Shown piece by piece: positions 25,423-35,158 of a stretch of DNA of 47,443 nt. The stretch lies in NCBI GenBank assembly GCA_002389905.1, contig DGRE01000036.1, positions 1-47,443 on the forward strand, in the 5' to 3' direction. Within the stretch, counting starts at the first letter, position 1; the number at the start of each line of letters is the position of its first letter. The notes beneath the pieces were generated by a model. The model was not told the DNA's origin and searched no databases. It was given only the letters and a program-made list of their open reading frames with translations. The position numbers were made by a program, and so were the translations under genes. The stretch comes from Hungatella sp. UBA4396 (GTDB taxonomy: Bacteria > Bacillota > Clostridia > Lachnospirales > Lachnospiraceae).

Positions 25423-27072
25423 TCAGGATTCCCTGTCCTGCCTCAATAAAGAAATGCCCTGATGCTTATTGCGATATTCTACCGGAGAAATGCCCTCTAT
25501 CTTTTTAAACACTTTACTGAAATAGTACTGGTTTCCATATCCCACTTTCTCAGACACTTCATAGATTCTACAATCTTCACTCCTTAAATATTTTTTTGCA
25601 TGGTTAATTTTTTCAAGAGTGATATATTCATTAAATCCAAGGCTGGTATACTTTGGGAACAGACCGCTCAAATAGTTTGGGCTGATGCCGAACACGGCAG
25701 CGACTTCATTGAGCAGAAGCTTTTTGCTGATATTATTTTTGATGTAAAGCTTTACGTTATTTACAATATAATTCTTATGTTCCTTTTGCTGAGCGATAAA
25801 AGAATCGCATAATCCTTTGCACAGACATTCCATCCACTCAATGATTTCAGAGGTTTTTGTACAGTCATACAGGGATCGGTATCCATATGGAGAGTCCGAA
25901 AATATATTATTGATCACGGATTCCCCATTATTTAACAGGGAAGTGGAAAGATACAGGATATTGCTTGCCGCGTCCATGGCCTGCGCATAATGGGAGGGGT
26001 ATTCCCTGAGAAGATTGCAGATCTCTTCAAATATTTTTTCCAATTGCTGATGGTCATATTGCTCATAGGCCAGGGTGATGGCATCCTTAAAAATTGCAAT
26101 ATTAAATGTATTTCTTGATTCTCGTATCTCAAGTATTTCAGAACTTAGAATAACCGGGTGTTCTGAGGACGCATAAGGCATGGTGGTGCGTGAATGATGA
26201 TAAGATTTGTATAGTTCTATGAGTTTCGTCACAGGACTTCCGATGCTGGATAAAAGTCTGATTTTATAATAGGTGTAAACCATACTGCTGATATTTTCCA
26301 TGGCAGATTTTAACATATCTTCAAAGTTCTTATCCGATTCCTTTTCATAATCTGAAGGAATAAAAAGGATCATTACAAGGTGTTCCATATCCAGGGTCAG
26401 CATATCGCAGGGAATGTATTTTTGCAGAATCTGTTTTACCATCTGGGCAGCATTCATATACAAACGTAACTGCTGGTCAAAATTAGTGGGTGAAGAAGAT
26501 GAAAGTGACATGGATAGATAGCATGTGGCAAAAGCTCCACAGGATTCAATATCCAGATTCAGACTGCGGCATTGAAAAAAGAACTGCCTGTCATTTTCAA
26601 AGAGATTATGGAGAAGCCGTATGTAAAACTTCTCTTTATTCAATAAAACATCTGCGTCAGGACCAGGAATGATCTCCTTACGGTCCTTGTGGCTGGAAGC
26701 CATTGCAGCTGCTTTAATGATAGCACTTTCCAGCATCTTCTCATTTAAGTTCAATTTCACCAGATAATCGGATACCTGGTAGGAAATTGCTTCCCTGGCC
26801 AGGGAAAATTCTTCATAACTGGTCAGGATAATGAAGACGGGAAGAGCTCCAAACCGTTCCTTACAGGTTCTTGCCAGTTCCATTCCATCCATTCTGGGCA
26901 TTTTTATATCTGCAATTACAATATCAGGCTGTTCTTTGCTTATAATATCCAGAGCTTCATAGCCGTCAGAGGCCGTGCCGCAGATCGTAATTCCCAGCTT
27001 ATTGCAATTGATCATGACGGATATACCAGCCTGAACAATTGGTTCATCATCAACAATTAGCAGTTTTGTCAT
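25423..27072 (-). CDS. AraC-type response regulator, YesN-like (second system)
   Basis: A 549-residue regulator. The receiver domain has LIVDDEP, phospho-acceptor Asp55 in IVIADIKMPRMDG and the conserved Lys of DYLVKL. A ~300-residue linker follows. The AraC DNA-binding domain occupies the C-terminal ~110 residues (LNEVAAVFGISPNYLSGLFPKY; IYEVSEKVGYGNQYYFSKVFKKIEGISPVEYR). It lies downstream of its kinase on the minus strand, separated by 60 bases. It probably controls the divergent importer 2 operon. Sequence similarity to the first regulator is only of family level. Confidence 0.92.
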   Translation of the reverse strand: MTKLLIVDDEPIVQAGISVMINCNKLGITICGTASDGYEALDIISKEQPDIVIADIKMPRMDGMELARTCKERFGALPVFIILTSYEEFSLAREAISYQVSDYLVKLNLNEKMLESAIIKAAAMASSHKDRKEIIPGPDADVLLNKEKFYIRLLHNLFENDRQFFFQCRSLNLDIESCGAFATCYLSMSLSSSSPTNFDQQLRLYMNAAQMVKQILQKYIPCDMLTLDMEHLVMILFIPSDYEKESDKNFEDMLKSAMENISSMVYTYYKIRLLSSIGSPVTKLIELYKSYHHSRTTMPYASSEHPVILSSEILEIRESRNTFNIAIFKDAITLAYEQYDHQQLEKIFEEICNLLREYPSHYAQAMDAASNILYLSTSLLNNGESVINNIFSDSPYGYRSLYDCTKTSEIIEWMECLCKGLCDSFIAQQKEHKNYIVNNVKLYIKNNISKKLLLNEVAAVFGISPNYLSGLFPKYTSLGFNEYITLEKINHAKKYLRSEDCRIYEVSEKVGYGNQYYFSKVFKKIEGISPVEYRNKHQGISLLRQDRES

Positions 27073-27132
27073 AATTTCCTCCTGTTTTTGTCAATATTGT
27101 TTGAATTTTATTAAAAACGAAATAGAAGTCTT

Positions 27133-28905
27133 TCATAAAATAAGAGGTATTCTGATGGATACTGTAGTAAAAATTCCAGGCTCACTGCGGATATTCAGAC
27201 CGTAATCAGATCCATATTCCAATTGAAGACGTTTGTGTACATTTCCAATGCCAATTCCTGCGAAGAAACCGGATTTGCTGGAATGGGGATTTGGAAGAAT
27301 GGAATCGATTTTTTCTGCACTCATTCCAATTCCGTCATCAGTTACATCAATTTGAAGCACATTTTCATCCGGAGAAAACACGCGAACCATAATGGAGCCA
27401 GGGGATTTTTTCGGTTCGATTCCATGAAAGATGGCATTTTCCACAATGGGCTGAAGGGTAAAGCTTAATATGTGGCAGTCAAGCAGTTCCTTTTGTTCAA
27501 TGTTATATTCCAGGGAAATCGTACCTCCATAACGGAACTTTTGTATAGTAAAGTAGTCTTTTAATAAATCCAGCTCATCGGAAAGAGAAGTGTTCTCATT
27601 GTTTTTTTTAGAAACTCTTTTTAACAGGGAAGCCAGTGCGGAGATTATATCTGCAATTCCAGTGGCTCCCTGGAGGGTAGATAACCATTTTACCGAGCTT
27701 AAGGTATTATATAAAAAATGAGGGCTTATTTGGTTCTGTAAAAGCTCATATTCGATTTTCTGCCGGGTCTTTTCGTTATCCAGCTTTTCCTGAATCAAAT
27801 GTTTTATCTCGACGGACAATTGATTGATCCCCCGCCCAATTACTCCAAACTCATTGTTCCATTCAATGGAAGGAGAAGGGGAGAAGTCACCCTGAGATAC
27901 GGTATAGAGCTGCTTTTGAAGTCTTTGAATAGGGCGGTTGACCAGGTAGTAAAGATAAAGCATAATGATGCAGGAAAAAAGGATCATCAGCAGCAGAATC
28001 ACGGACAGAGTCAGGACGAAATAATGTTCTTTTTGAAAGTCCACAGATAACTTGGTTTCTTTAATGATAACCAATGGATAGTTGTTGAACGTATCTCCGA
28101 TGAAATAGTTTCTGTCTTTTTTAAAGTAAATGTCATTATCATTATTTTTTAAATAGGATTCTCTGTTCCGAATCTGGTTGTCCTGTATGGGTGAAGGGAC
28201 GGATATAAATTTCTTATCTTTGAGAAGATAACTGTTATCATCAATGGATAAATAATAGAGATCCTCCTGGCTTGTGGAATAGGTGGTCAGGGCATCTGAA
28301 AACAGGCTGGAATCGATCTCTACCAAGATCCAGCCTATGATTTTTGAATTGAAGGCATTGTATACCGGACGGACCAGCAACAGAACATCTTTGGGGTTTG
28401 TCCTGTGAAATGGATCGCTAATGATTCCTTTCTTAAAATCGGAGCCAGGGTTTTGAAGAAGCTGCTCAAAGTTATCAATCTTACCAATGGCTTTCTTAAC
28501 ATCAATGACTGTGGAATAGGCTGAGGAGATCAATTGAATGTATTCTTCATAATCAGAGGCCACCATCATTCTTGATATATATACATTGCTGTTGCAGGCA
28601 TTGTAATTTTCAGATAACGAATTATGAGCCGCAACCTTATTCTTGGAGGTTGGATTCAGGACATAATTAATAACTTCCGTATTATTCTGACACCATTTCA
28701 TTAGATTATCGATGTTTCCCATATGAAATGTAATAAAGTTTTTGGAATATTGAACGTCATTTCCCGAAGACAGAAGCAATTCCTGTTCCATATATCTGCT
28801 ATAGGTCTGGTAATGAATGAAGGATATGGTAATACTGGTTGCTGCCGTAAATAATAAAATGGCAATTAATATTTTCATTTTTACAGAGTGGAATATTACG
28901 GGCAT
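27133..28905 (-). CDS. Sensor histidine kinase, YesM-like (second system)
   Basis: A 590-residue membrane kinase. It has transmembrane segments near residues 10-30 and 297-320 flanking an extracellular Cache-like sensor region. A HAMP segment (RPIQRLQKQLYTVSQGDFSP) is next. The kinase core has His396 in QISPHFLYNTLSSVKW and the ATPase motifs PIVENAIFHGI and DVTDDGIGMS. Divergent from the importer 2 binding protein, with 230 bases between, it likely senses the same oligosaccharide. The start at 28905 has AAGGAAGG upstream; an internal ATG at 28878 is possible. Confidence 0.92.
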   Translation of the reverse strand: MPVIFHSVKMKILIAILLFTAATSITISFIHYQTYSRYMEQELLLSSGNDVQYSKNFITFHMGNIDNLMKWCQNNTEVINYVLNPTSKNKVAAHNSLSENYNACNSNVYISRMMVASDYEEYIQLISSAYSTVIDVKKAIGKIDNFEQLLQNPGSDFKKGIISDPFHRTNPKDVLLLVRPVYNAFNSKIIGWILVEIDSSLFSDALTTYSTSQEDLYYLSIDDNSYLLKDKKFISVPSPIQDNQIRNRESYLKNNDNDIYFKKDRNYFIGDTFNNYPLVIIKETKLSVDFQKEHYFVLTLSVILLLMILFSCIIMLYLYYLVNRPIQRLQKQLYTVSQGDFSPSPSIEWNNEFGVIGRGINQLSVEIKHLIQEKLDNEKTRQKIEYELLQNQISPHFLYNTLSSVKWLSTLQGATGIADIISALASLLKRVSKKNNENTSLSDELDLLKDYFTIQKFRYGGTISLEYNIEQKELLDCHILSFTLQPIVENAIFHGIEPKKSPGSIMVRVFSPDENVLQIDVTDDGIGMSAEKIDSILPNPHSSKSGFFAGIGIGNVHKRLQLEYGSDYGLNIRSEPGIFTTVSIRIPLIL

Positions 28906-29135
28906 ATGTGTTCAGTTCCTTCCTTCAAGTAGATGTCATGTGAATATTATACAAAATAGTAAAAAAAAATGCCACACATCTTAAAATATTAAAGGATATA
29001 GTAATATTTTTCAAATGCTTTTAAAGGGAGGCGTGAAAAATAATAAAATATTATATCATATAGGTGTGATAATTTATTTAAATTACAATACAAACTTGGT
29101 AAGATGAATACACAAATTACTTGAGGAGGTAAGCA

Positions 29136-30470
29136 ATGAAAAAAAGAATATTAAGTATGGTTCTTTGCCTATGTATGTCAGCAGCTTTGGTAAGCGGCTG
29201 TTCAAAAAACGGAGAAACTCAGAAAGATTCTGCTGGAGAAACAACAGAGAAAACTGCAGCCGTAAAAGAAAAGAATAACGTACTGAAATGGGCCGTGTGG
29301 GATAACGAGACCACACCATATTACAAAGCTTTAAAAGAGGCATTTGAAAAAGAACATGAGGGAGTTACGGTAGAAATTGTTGATTTTTCATCCAATGATT
29401 ATATCACAGTTTTGGCAACTGAATTATCCGGAAGCGGTTCGGATTTTGATGTGGTAAGTATTAAAGAGATTCCTCAATATGCAACATTGGTAAGCAAAGG
29501 AGTTATTGTTCCCTTGGACAGTTACATTGAAAAAGAAGGAATTGACTTAACTGCATACAATGGAATCACGGATCAGATGACCATTGACGACACGCTGTAT
29601 CAGATGCCGTTCCGCAGTGATTTCTGGGTTATTTATTATAATAAGGACATTTTTGACAGGGCCGGTGTTGCGTATCCAACCAATGACATGACATGGGACC
29701 AGTATGCTGATCTTGCACGCAAGGTTACTGATACATCCTTTGACAACCGGGTTTACGGAAGCCATTTCCATACCTGGAAGGGTGCGGTGGCACTTCCTGC
29801 TCAGCTTGATGGTGTTCACAGCATCTTAGACGGAAATTATGATTTCTTTAAGCCGTATTATGAGCGTGTACAGGCATTGGAGGATGAAGGAGTCTGCCAG
29901 GATTACCTTTCTCTGAATACCGAAGGACTCCATTACTCCGCTGCTTTTTCTAATGGAAACGTAGCAATGATGAACATGGGTTCCTGGTTTGTGGGTAATA
30001 TCATTAGTTCTCTTAATTCTGGAGACTACGATAAAGAAGCATGCGGAAACTGGGGAATTGTAAAATATCCTCACGAAGAAGGTGTTGCACCGGGAACAAG
30101 TTCCAGTACCGTTACCGGAATCTCTATTACCAATGTGGCAGATGATGCTGATCTTGCCTGGGAGTTTGTAAACTTTGTCAGTGGAGATCAGGGCGCACAA
30201 GTGTTGGCAGAGACCGGAAATTTTGCTGCAAAGTTTACGGATTCTGCAAAAGAAACCATTTTGTCCATGGACGGTTTCCCACAGGATGATGCCAGCAAAG
30301 AAGCGCTGAATGTGGAGCAACTTTATCTGGAAGTTCCTTACGGAAAGAATATTGCAGAAATTAATAATATTCTCAACACTTACCATAAGGATATTATGAC
30401 CAGAGATTTAACCATTGATGAAGGAATTGCAAAGATGAACGAAGAGGTTCAGAAATTAATGCAAAATTAG
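29136..30470 (+). CDS. ABC sugar-binding lipoprotein (family 1), importer 2
   Basis: A 444-residue solute-binding protein with lipobox VSGC (Cys22) and a linker rich in Lys/Thr. The body begins VLKWAVWDNETTPYY, and IYYNKDIFDRAGVAYP marks the hinge region as in family 1 sugar-binding proteins. GAGGAGG precedes the ATG. It feeds the two permeases downstream; the ATPase is not encoded here. It is divergent from the second kinase/regulator pair. The ligand is inferred to be a uronate-containing oligosaccharide because the enzymes for that pathway follow in the same operon. Confidence 0.92.
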   Translation: MKKRILSMVLCLCMSAALVSGCSKNGETQKDSAGETTEKTAAVKEKNNVLKWAVWDNETTPYYKALKEAFEKEHEGVTVEIVDFSSNDYITVLATELSGSGSDFDVVSIKEIPQYATLVSKGVIVPLDSYIEKEGIDLTAYNGITDQMTIDDTLYQMPFRSDFWVIYYNKDIFDRAGVAYPTNDMTWDQYADLARKVTDTSFDNRVYGSHFHTWKGAVALPAQLDGVHSILDGNYDFFKPYYERVQALEDEGVCQDYLSLNTEGLHYSAAFSNGNVAMMNMGSWFVGNIISSLNSGDYDKEACGNWGIVKYPHEEGVAPGTSSSTVTGISITNVADDADLAWEFVNFVSGDQGAQVLAETGNFAAKFTDSAKETILSMDGFPQDDASKEALNVEQLYLEVPYGKNIAEINNILNTYHKDIMTRDLTIDEGIAKMNEEVQKLMQN

Positions 30471-30489
30471 GAAGCTTTGATTGTAAAAG

Positions 30490-30523
30490 TGGAAAGGGAA
30501 GGCAACATACCCTTTCCATTTTT
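30490..30523 (+). terminator. Intra-operon hairpin after the importer 2 binding-protein gene
   Basis: A 9-bp stem (30490-30498 with 30510-30518) with an 11-nt loop and TTTTT tail sits between the binding-protein and permease genes, in the same position as the hairpin at 8593. Confidence 0.75.
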
Positions 30524-30540
30524 AAAGAAAGGGTATAAAT

Positions 30541-31470
30541 ATGGGATATATATATAAAAAAAAGAAATTAACCGGCGCCCAGAAAAGAAAAATGAGGAAA
30601 AGCCTGGTGGCGTATGCCTTTATCGCTCCAAATTTTATTGGCTTTACGGTTTTTACGCTGTTCCCCATGCTGTTTGCCGTCATACTGGCTTTTGTGGAAT
30701 GGGATGGCAATAACCCGGTAATATTTGTTGGATTAAAAAACTTTATTCAGTTATTTCAGGATACCATGTTTTTAAGAGCATTAAGAAACACGTTGATTTA
30801 TTGTATCGGAACGGTTCCCCTGACATTGGCCATGTCTTTGTTTTTAGCGATTATACTAAATCAGAAAGTAGCAGGGAAAGGCTTTTTCCGGACGCTGGCA
30901 TTTTTTCCGTATGTGGCATCTCTGGTAGCGGTTACAGCAGTCTGGTCCATGATCTTTCATCCGGTCAAAGGTCCTGTCAATTATATATTGTATTCCGTTT
31001 TTAACGTTGCCTCGGATAAACTTCCAAACTGGTTTGGAGGAAATCTCATTCTGCTTATGTTTATTTTATTCAGTGTCTGGAAGTTTATGGGATACTATAT
31101 GGTTATTTATCTGGCTGGACTTCAGGGAATATCAGCCGAACTATACGAAGCGGCTAATCTGGACGGGGCAAATACATGGCAGAAATTCCGCTTTATTACA
31201 TTGCCTCAGCTTAGAAAGACAACCTTCTTTGTTTCCATTATGATTACCATCAGCTGTTTTAAAATTTATGATATTGCGATCATGCTTGCAGGCGGAGGCG
31301 ACGGAAAGCTGGGAAGTTCTGCAATGGTTCTGGTGTATTACATTTATCAGAATGCATTTGAATACTGGAAGCTGGGATACTCAAGTGCCATTGCCATGGT
31401 TCTGTTTCTTCTGGTTCTGATTGTTACCATTTTCCAGTTCCGGATTCAGGCAAAATATGATAAGGAATAA
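30541..31470 (+). CDS. ABC sugar importer 2, permease A (UgpA/MalF-like)
   Basis: A 309-residue permease with six predicted transmembrane segments. The EAA loop reads ELYEAANLDGANTWQKF...LPQLRK near residues 200-222. The N-terminal basic stretch and AYAFIAPNFIGF segment are typical of this subfamily. GAAAGGG precedes the ATG. It pairs with the next gene product to form the importer 2 channel. Confidence 0.92.
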   Translation: MGYIYKKKKLTGAQKRKMRKSLVAYAFIAPNFIGFTVFTLFPMLFAVILAFVEWDGNNPVIFVGLKNFIQLFQDTMFLRALRNTLIYCIGTVPLTLAMSLFLAIILNQKVAGKGFFRTLAFFPYVASLVAVTAVWSMIFHPVKGPVNYILYSVFNVASDKLPNWFGGNLILLMFILFSVWKFMGYYMVIYLAGLQGISAELYEAANLDGANTWQKFRFITLPQLRKTTFFVSIMITISCFKIYDIAIMLAGGGDGKLGSSAMVLVYYIYQNAFEYWKLGYSSAIAMVLFLLVLIVTIFQFRIQAKYDKE

Positions 31471-31509
31471 GAGATATTACGCCGTACCGGCGGCAGAATG
31501 GAGGATAAC

Positions 31510-32349
31510 ATGAAATCCGCAACACAAAAAAAACGTTTTTCAAAAGTTTTGTTATATATGGTTTTGATTATCTTGGCAGCATGTATGGTAATCCCGTTTT
31601 TATGGATGCTTTCTGCTTCTATTAAAAGTGACAGAGAGGTTTTCAATATGAATCCCTTTGTGTGGATTCCTGAAAATCCAAGATGGAGCAACTATACAGA
31701 AATATGGACCAAGATTCCCTTTTTACGGTTCATACTGAACACAACAGGAATTACCCTGGCAGTAACCACACTGCAGCTTGTAACAAGCAGTTTTGCAGCC
31801 TATTCCTTTGCAAAACTGGATTTTAAATTTAAAAACATTTTGTTTCTTGCATACATATCCACCATTGCCATGCCATGGCAGGTATACATGGTTCCGCAGT
31901 TTACCTTGATGAGAAGTTTCGGCCTGAATGATAAGCTTATGTCCATGGTTTATTTACACGCATTTTCGGCTTTTGGTGTATTTATGATGAGACAGTTTTT
32001 TCAGGATATACCGGATACGCTGTGCGAAGCGGCCAGGATTGACGGAATGTCTGAATTCGGAATATGGAGAAAGATCATGGTTCCTCTGTCCAAACCCGCC
32101 CTGTCCACCCTTACGATTATTTCTTTTGTAAATAGCTGGAATGATTATTTAGGCCCTCTCATTTATTTAAAAAGCCAGTCAAATAAAACGGTTCAGTTAG
32201 GACTTAAAATGTTCATCGGCCAGTATTCATCCGAATATGGACTGATTATGGCTGGCTCTGTTGTTTCCCTGATACCGGTCATTGGAATCTTTATCATCAT
32301 GCAGCGTCATTTTATCGAAGGCGTAGCATCCACTGGAATCAAAGGCTAA
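31510..32349 (+). CDS. ABC sugar importer 2, permease B (UgpE/MalG-like)
   Basis: A 279-residue partner permease with six transmembrane segments and the EAA loop TLCEAARIDGMSEFGIW...VPLSKP. I chose the ATG at 31510 because GGAGG lies five bases upstream; the ATG at 31498 overlaps that ribosome site. The sugar kinase gene follows after 18 bases, so transport and catabolism genes are one operon. Confidence 0.92.
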   Translation: MKSATQKKRFSKVLLYMVLIILAACMVIPFLWMLSASIKSDREVFNMNPFVWIPENPRWSNYTEIWTKIPFLRFILNTTGITLAVTTLQLVTSSFAAYSFAKLDFKFKNILFLAYISTIAMPWQVYMVPQFTLMRSFGLNDKLMSMVYLHAFSAFGVFMMRQFFQDIPDTLCEAARIDGMSEFGIWRKIMVPLSKPALSTLTIISFVNSWNDYLGPLIYLKSQSNKTVQLGLKMFIGQYSSEYGLIMAGSVVSLIPVIGIFIIMQRHFIEGVASTGIKG

Positions 32350-32367
32350 AAGAAGGGAGAGATCACA

Positions 32368-33315
32368 TTGGCAGAAGTGATAACAATTGGGGAAACCATG
32401 GTTTCCCTTTGCCCTGATGGGGCAGGGCCTCTCAGCTACGGAAAGAATTTTTCCATGCATATTGCAGGGGCGGAAAGCAATATGGCAATCGGCCTGCAGA
32501 AATTGGGACATGTCACTACTTTTGTCAGCCGCCTGGGAAAAGATGAGTTTGGAAGATTCATCCGCCGTATGATTTTGGCGGAAGGCGGAAAGACAGAATG
32601 CCGGGAAGACGATCAGCACAGCACCGGCATTATGTTCAAAGAAAATTTAAATGCAGATGAGACCAGAGTCCATTATTACAGAAAGGGCTCTGCGGCATCG
32701 TTTATGGAGCCGGAGGATGTGAAAGAGGAATGGATCAAAGAAGCTGCCGTACTTCATCTGACCGGCATCACTCCTTTATTAAGTGAATCCTGTAGGAAAA
32801 CCGTGACCTATGCCATTTCTCTGGCTCAGAAGAACGGAGTTAAAATCAGTTTTGATCCCAATATCCGGCTGAAGCTTTGGGGAGATAAGGATTATGAGGA
32901 ACTGATTGCCGGAATTTTGTATCAGGCCCATATTGTGATGCTTGGGGTGGAAGAAGCAGAAAAGCTGTTTGGACTGACCGAAAAAGAAGAGATTGAGAAG
33001 CATATTTTCTCCCACGGAGTCTGTGAGTATCTGGCCATAAAGGATGGAGATAAGGGCGCATATGTGACCGACGGATCAAGTCCTTATTTCATCCCGCCGT
33101 TTGAATGCAAGTCCATTGATCCCATTGGAGCAGGAGATGCATTCAATGCCGGATTCCTGGCTGGAATTCTGGAAGGAAAGAGCTTAAAGGAATGCGGTGC
33201 TATGGGAGGAATCTGCGGGGCATATGCAACTCAGACCATAGGCGATATTGAGGGATATATGGACAGGGAGACCCTGGAACGAAAATTACAGGACAAGCCA
33301 GACATTATGCGCTGA
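32368..33315 (+). CDS. kdgK: PfkB-family 2-keto-3-deoxygluconate (or galactonate) kinase
   Basis: A 315-residue ribokinase-family kinase. The N-terminal IGETMVSLCP and GAESNMAIGLQKLG motifs bind the sugar acid. The C-terminal anion-hole motif DPIGAGDAFNAGF carries the catalytic Asp257. Length and motifs fit KDG kinases, giving KDPG from KDG. With the adjacent DgoD-type dehydratase, KDGal could also be a substrate. Translation starts at TTG (32368) after AAGGGAGAG. It sits between the transport genes and the aldolase gene. Confidence 0.85.
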   Translation: MAEVITIGETMVSLCPDGAGPLSYGKNFSMHIAGAESNMAIGLQKLGHVTTFVSRLGKDEFGRFIRRMILAEGGKTECREDDQHSTGIMFKENLNADETRVHYYRKGSAASFMEPEDVKEEWIKEAAVLHLTGITPLLSESCRKTVTYAISLAQKNGVKISFDPNIRLKLWGDKDYEELIAGILYQAHIVMLGVEEAEKLFGLTEKEEIEKHIFSHGVCEYLAIKDGDKGAYVTDGSSPYFIPPFECKSIDPIGAGDAFNAGFLAGILEGKSLKECGAMGGICGAYATQTIGDIEGYMDRETLERKLQDKPDIMR

Positions 33316-33344
33316 CAGCCATAATCCCAGCAGGAGGAAACAAA

Positions 33345-33974
33345 ATGCGTGAAATTATAAAGAAGAATCCAATTATAGCAATCTTGAGAAATATCCCTGA
33401 TGATCAGTTCTTAAACTATGTAGACGCACTGATGAAGGGAAGTATCAAGTGTATTGAAATTGCAATGAATACTCCGGATGCTGAAAAACAGATCCGTGAG
33501 GTGAAAAAAGCATTTGGAGATGACATTATGATAGGAGCAGGGACGGTCATCAATGTGGAGCGTGCAGAAAGGGCCAGAGAAGCAGGGGCAGAATTCTTTC
33601 TATCCCCATCAACCGATGTGGAGGTCATGAAATACTGCAGACAAGAAAACATCCCTCTCCTTCCAGGGGTACTGACACCCACAGATGTTTCGGTCTGCCT
33701 GTCCTATGGCTATGACATGCTGAAATTATTCCCTGCCGGAGACACCGCGCCCGGATATATAAAAAGCTTAAAAGGGCCATTGAATGAGGCTGACTTTGTA
33801 GCAGTTGGAGGAGTCAGTCCGGATAATATGGCGAGCTTCTTTGAACAGGGATTTGCAGGTGTTGGAATCGGAAGCAGCCTTGTTCCAAAATCCATGCTTG
33901 AAGAAGGCAGATGGGCTGATATCACCCGTGAGGTGTTGAAAATAACAGAGTGCAATAGGAAATATGACAAGTAA
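33345..33974 (+). CDS. kdgA: KDPG/KDPGal aldolase
   Basis: A 209-residue class I aldolase of the KDPG/KHG family. The Schiff-base lysine is K127 in LKLFPAG. E38 in IEIAMNTP and R15 in ILRNI match catalytic positions. It cleaves the 6-phospho-2-keto-3-deoxy acid into pyruvate and glyceraldehyde-3-phosphate. It lies 29 bases after the kinase gene and 15 before the dehydratase gene, making a kinase-aldolase-dehydratase cassette. Family members can act on the gluconate or galactonate form, so stereochemistry is not settled. Confidence 0.92.
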   Translation: MREIIKKNPIIAILRNIPDDQFLNYVDALMKGSIKCIEIAMNTPDAEKQIREVKKAFGDDIMIGAGTVINVERAERAREAGAEFFLSPSTDVEVMKYCRQENIPLLPGVLTPTDVSVCLSYGYDMLKLFPAGDTAPGYIKSLKGPLNEADFVAVGGVSPDNMASFFEQGFAGVGIGSSLVPKSMLEEGRWADITREVLKITECNRKYDK

Positions 33975-33989
33975 AATGGAGGGAAAATT

Positions 33990-35141
33990 ATGAAGATAAT
34001 TGATGTTCAAACCTATTTGGTACGCCCAAGATGGTGTTTCGTAGAAATAACTACAGATGAAGGATATACCGGCTGGGGAGAGGCGGTCATAGAAGGAAAG
34101 GCTTCTACAGTCAGCACCTGTGTACAGGAAATGAAGGACTACATACTGGGAATGAATCCATTAAGAATAGAATATATCTGGAATTTACTTTACAGAGGCG
34201 GCTTTTACCGGGGCGGTCCTATCATGATGAGCGCCATAGCTGGAATTGATCAGGCGCTTTGGGACATTAAGGGAAAATACTACGACGCTCCTGTGTACGA
34301 ACTCATGGGAGGAAGCTGCCGTGATCATATGAAGGTATATTCCTGGATCGGCGGAGACCGTCCCTCTGATGTGGCAAAGGCAGCTTTGGAGAAGCAGAAA
34401 GAAGGATTCAAGGCCATTAAAATGAACGCTACGGAAGAACTTGCAATGATTGACAGCTATGACAAGATCGAAGAGGTTCTGGAGCGTGTGGCTTCCATCA
34501 GACAGGCAGTGGGCAAAAGCTTCGGCATTGCTTTGGATTTTCATGGAAGAGTTCATAAACCAATGGCAAAGATACTGGCAAAAAAACTGGAAGAGTTTGA
34601 TCCCATGTTCATTGAGGAACCGGTTTTGTGTGAGAATATGGAGGCATTTACAGAAGTGGCCAGGCATTCCAATATTCCCATCGCAACCGGAGAAAGACTT
34701 TTTTCCAGATGGGATTTTAAACGTCTGCTTCAGATCGGCTGCATTGATATCATTCAGCCGGACTTATCACACGCAGGCGGAATCACAGAGGTAAAGAAGA
34801 TTGCTTCTATGGCAGAAGCTTATGATGTGGCATTTGCCCCTCATTGCCCGCTGGGACCCATTGCTCTTAGTGCCTGCCTGCAGGTAGATGCCACTAGTTA
34901 CAATGCGGTGATCCAGGAACAGAGTATGGGAATTCATTATAACGAAAATTCTAACAGTGTATTGGATTATATTTGTAATAAAGAAGATTTAACGTTTGAA
35001 GATGGAAAGGTCCGGCTTCCTAAATTGCCGGGAATCGGAGTAGAGGTAAACAAAGAGCTGGTCATTGAGGAGAGTAAGAATCCTCACAGCTGGAAAAATC
35101 CTGTCTGGCATCATAAGGATGGTTCCATCGCTGAATGGTAA
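33990..35141 (+). CDS. dgoD: D-galactonate dehydratase-type enolase-superfamily enzyme
   Basis: A 383-residue enolase-superfamily dehydratase, nearly colinear with E. coli DgoD (382 residues) as I recall it. The metal ligands D183, E209 and E235 and the acid/base residues H185 and H285 fall at the same numbers. Shared stretches include GGPI-MSAIAGIDQALWDIKGK and the C-terminal AEW. DgoD converts D-galactonate to 2-keto-3-deoxygalactonate, which the kinase and aldolase upstream would finish. In this locus the real substrate could be another aldonate made from released uronic acid or galactose. Confidence 0.85.
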   Translation: MKIIDVQTYLVRPRWCFVEITTDEGYTGWGEAVIEGKASTVSTCVQEMKDYILGMNPLRIEYIWNLLYRGGFYRGGPIMMSAIAGIDQALWDIKGKYYDAPVYELMGGSCRDHMKVYSWIGGDRPSDVAKAALEKQKEGFKAIKMNATEELAMIDSYDKIEEVLERVASIRQAVGKSFGIALDFHGRVHKPMAKILAKKLEEFDPMFIEEPVLCENMEAFTEVARHSNIPIATGERLFSRWDFKRLLQIGCIDIIQPDLSHAGGITEVKKIASMAEAYDVAFAPHCPLGPIALSACLQVDATSYNAVIQEQSMGIHYNENSNSVLDYICNKEDLTFEDGKVRLPKLPGIGVEVNKELVIEESKNPHSWKNPVWHHKDGSIAEW

Positions 35142-35158
35142 AGAAGGGAGAAAATACC

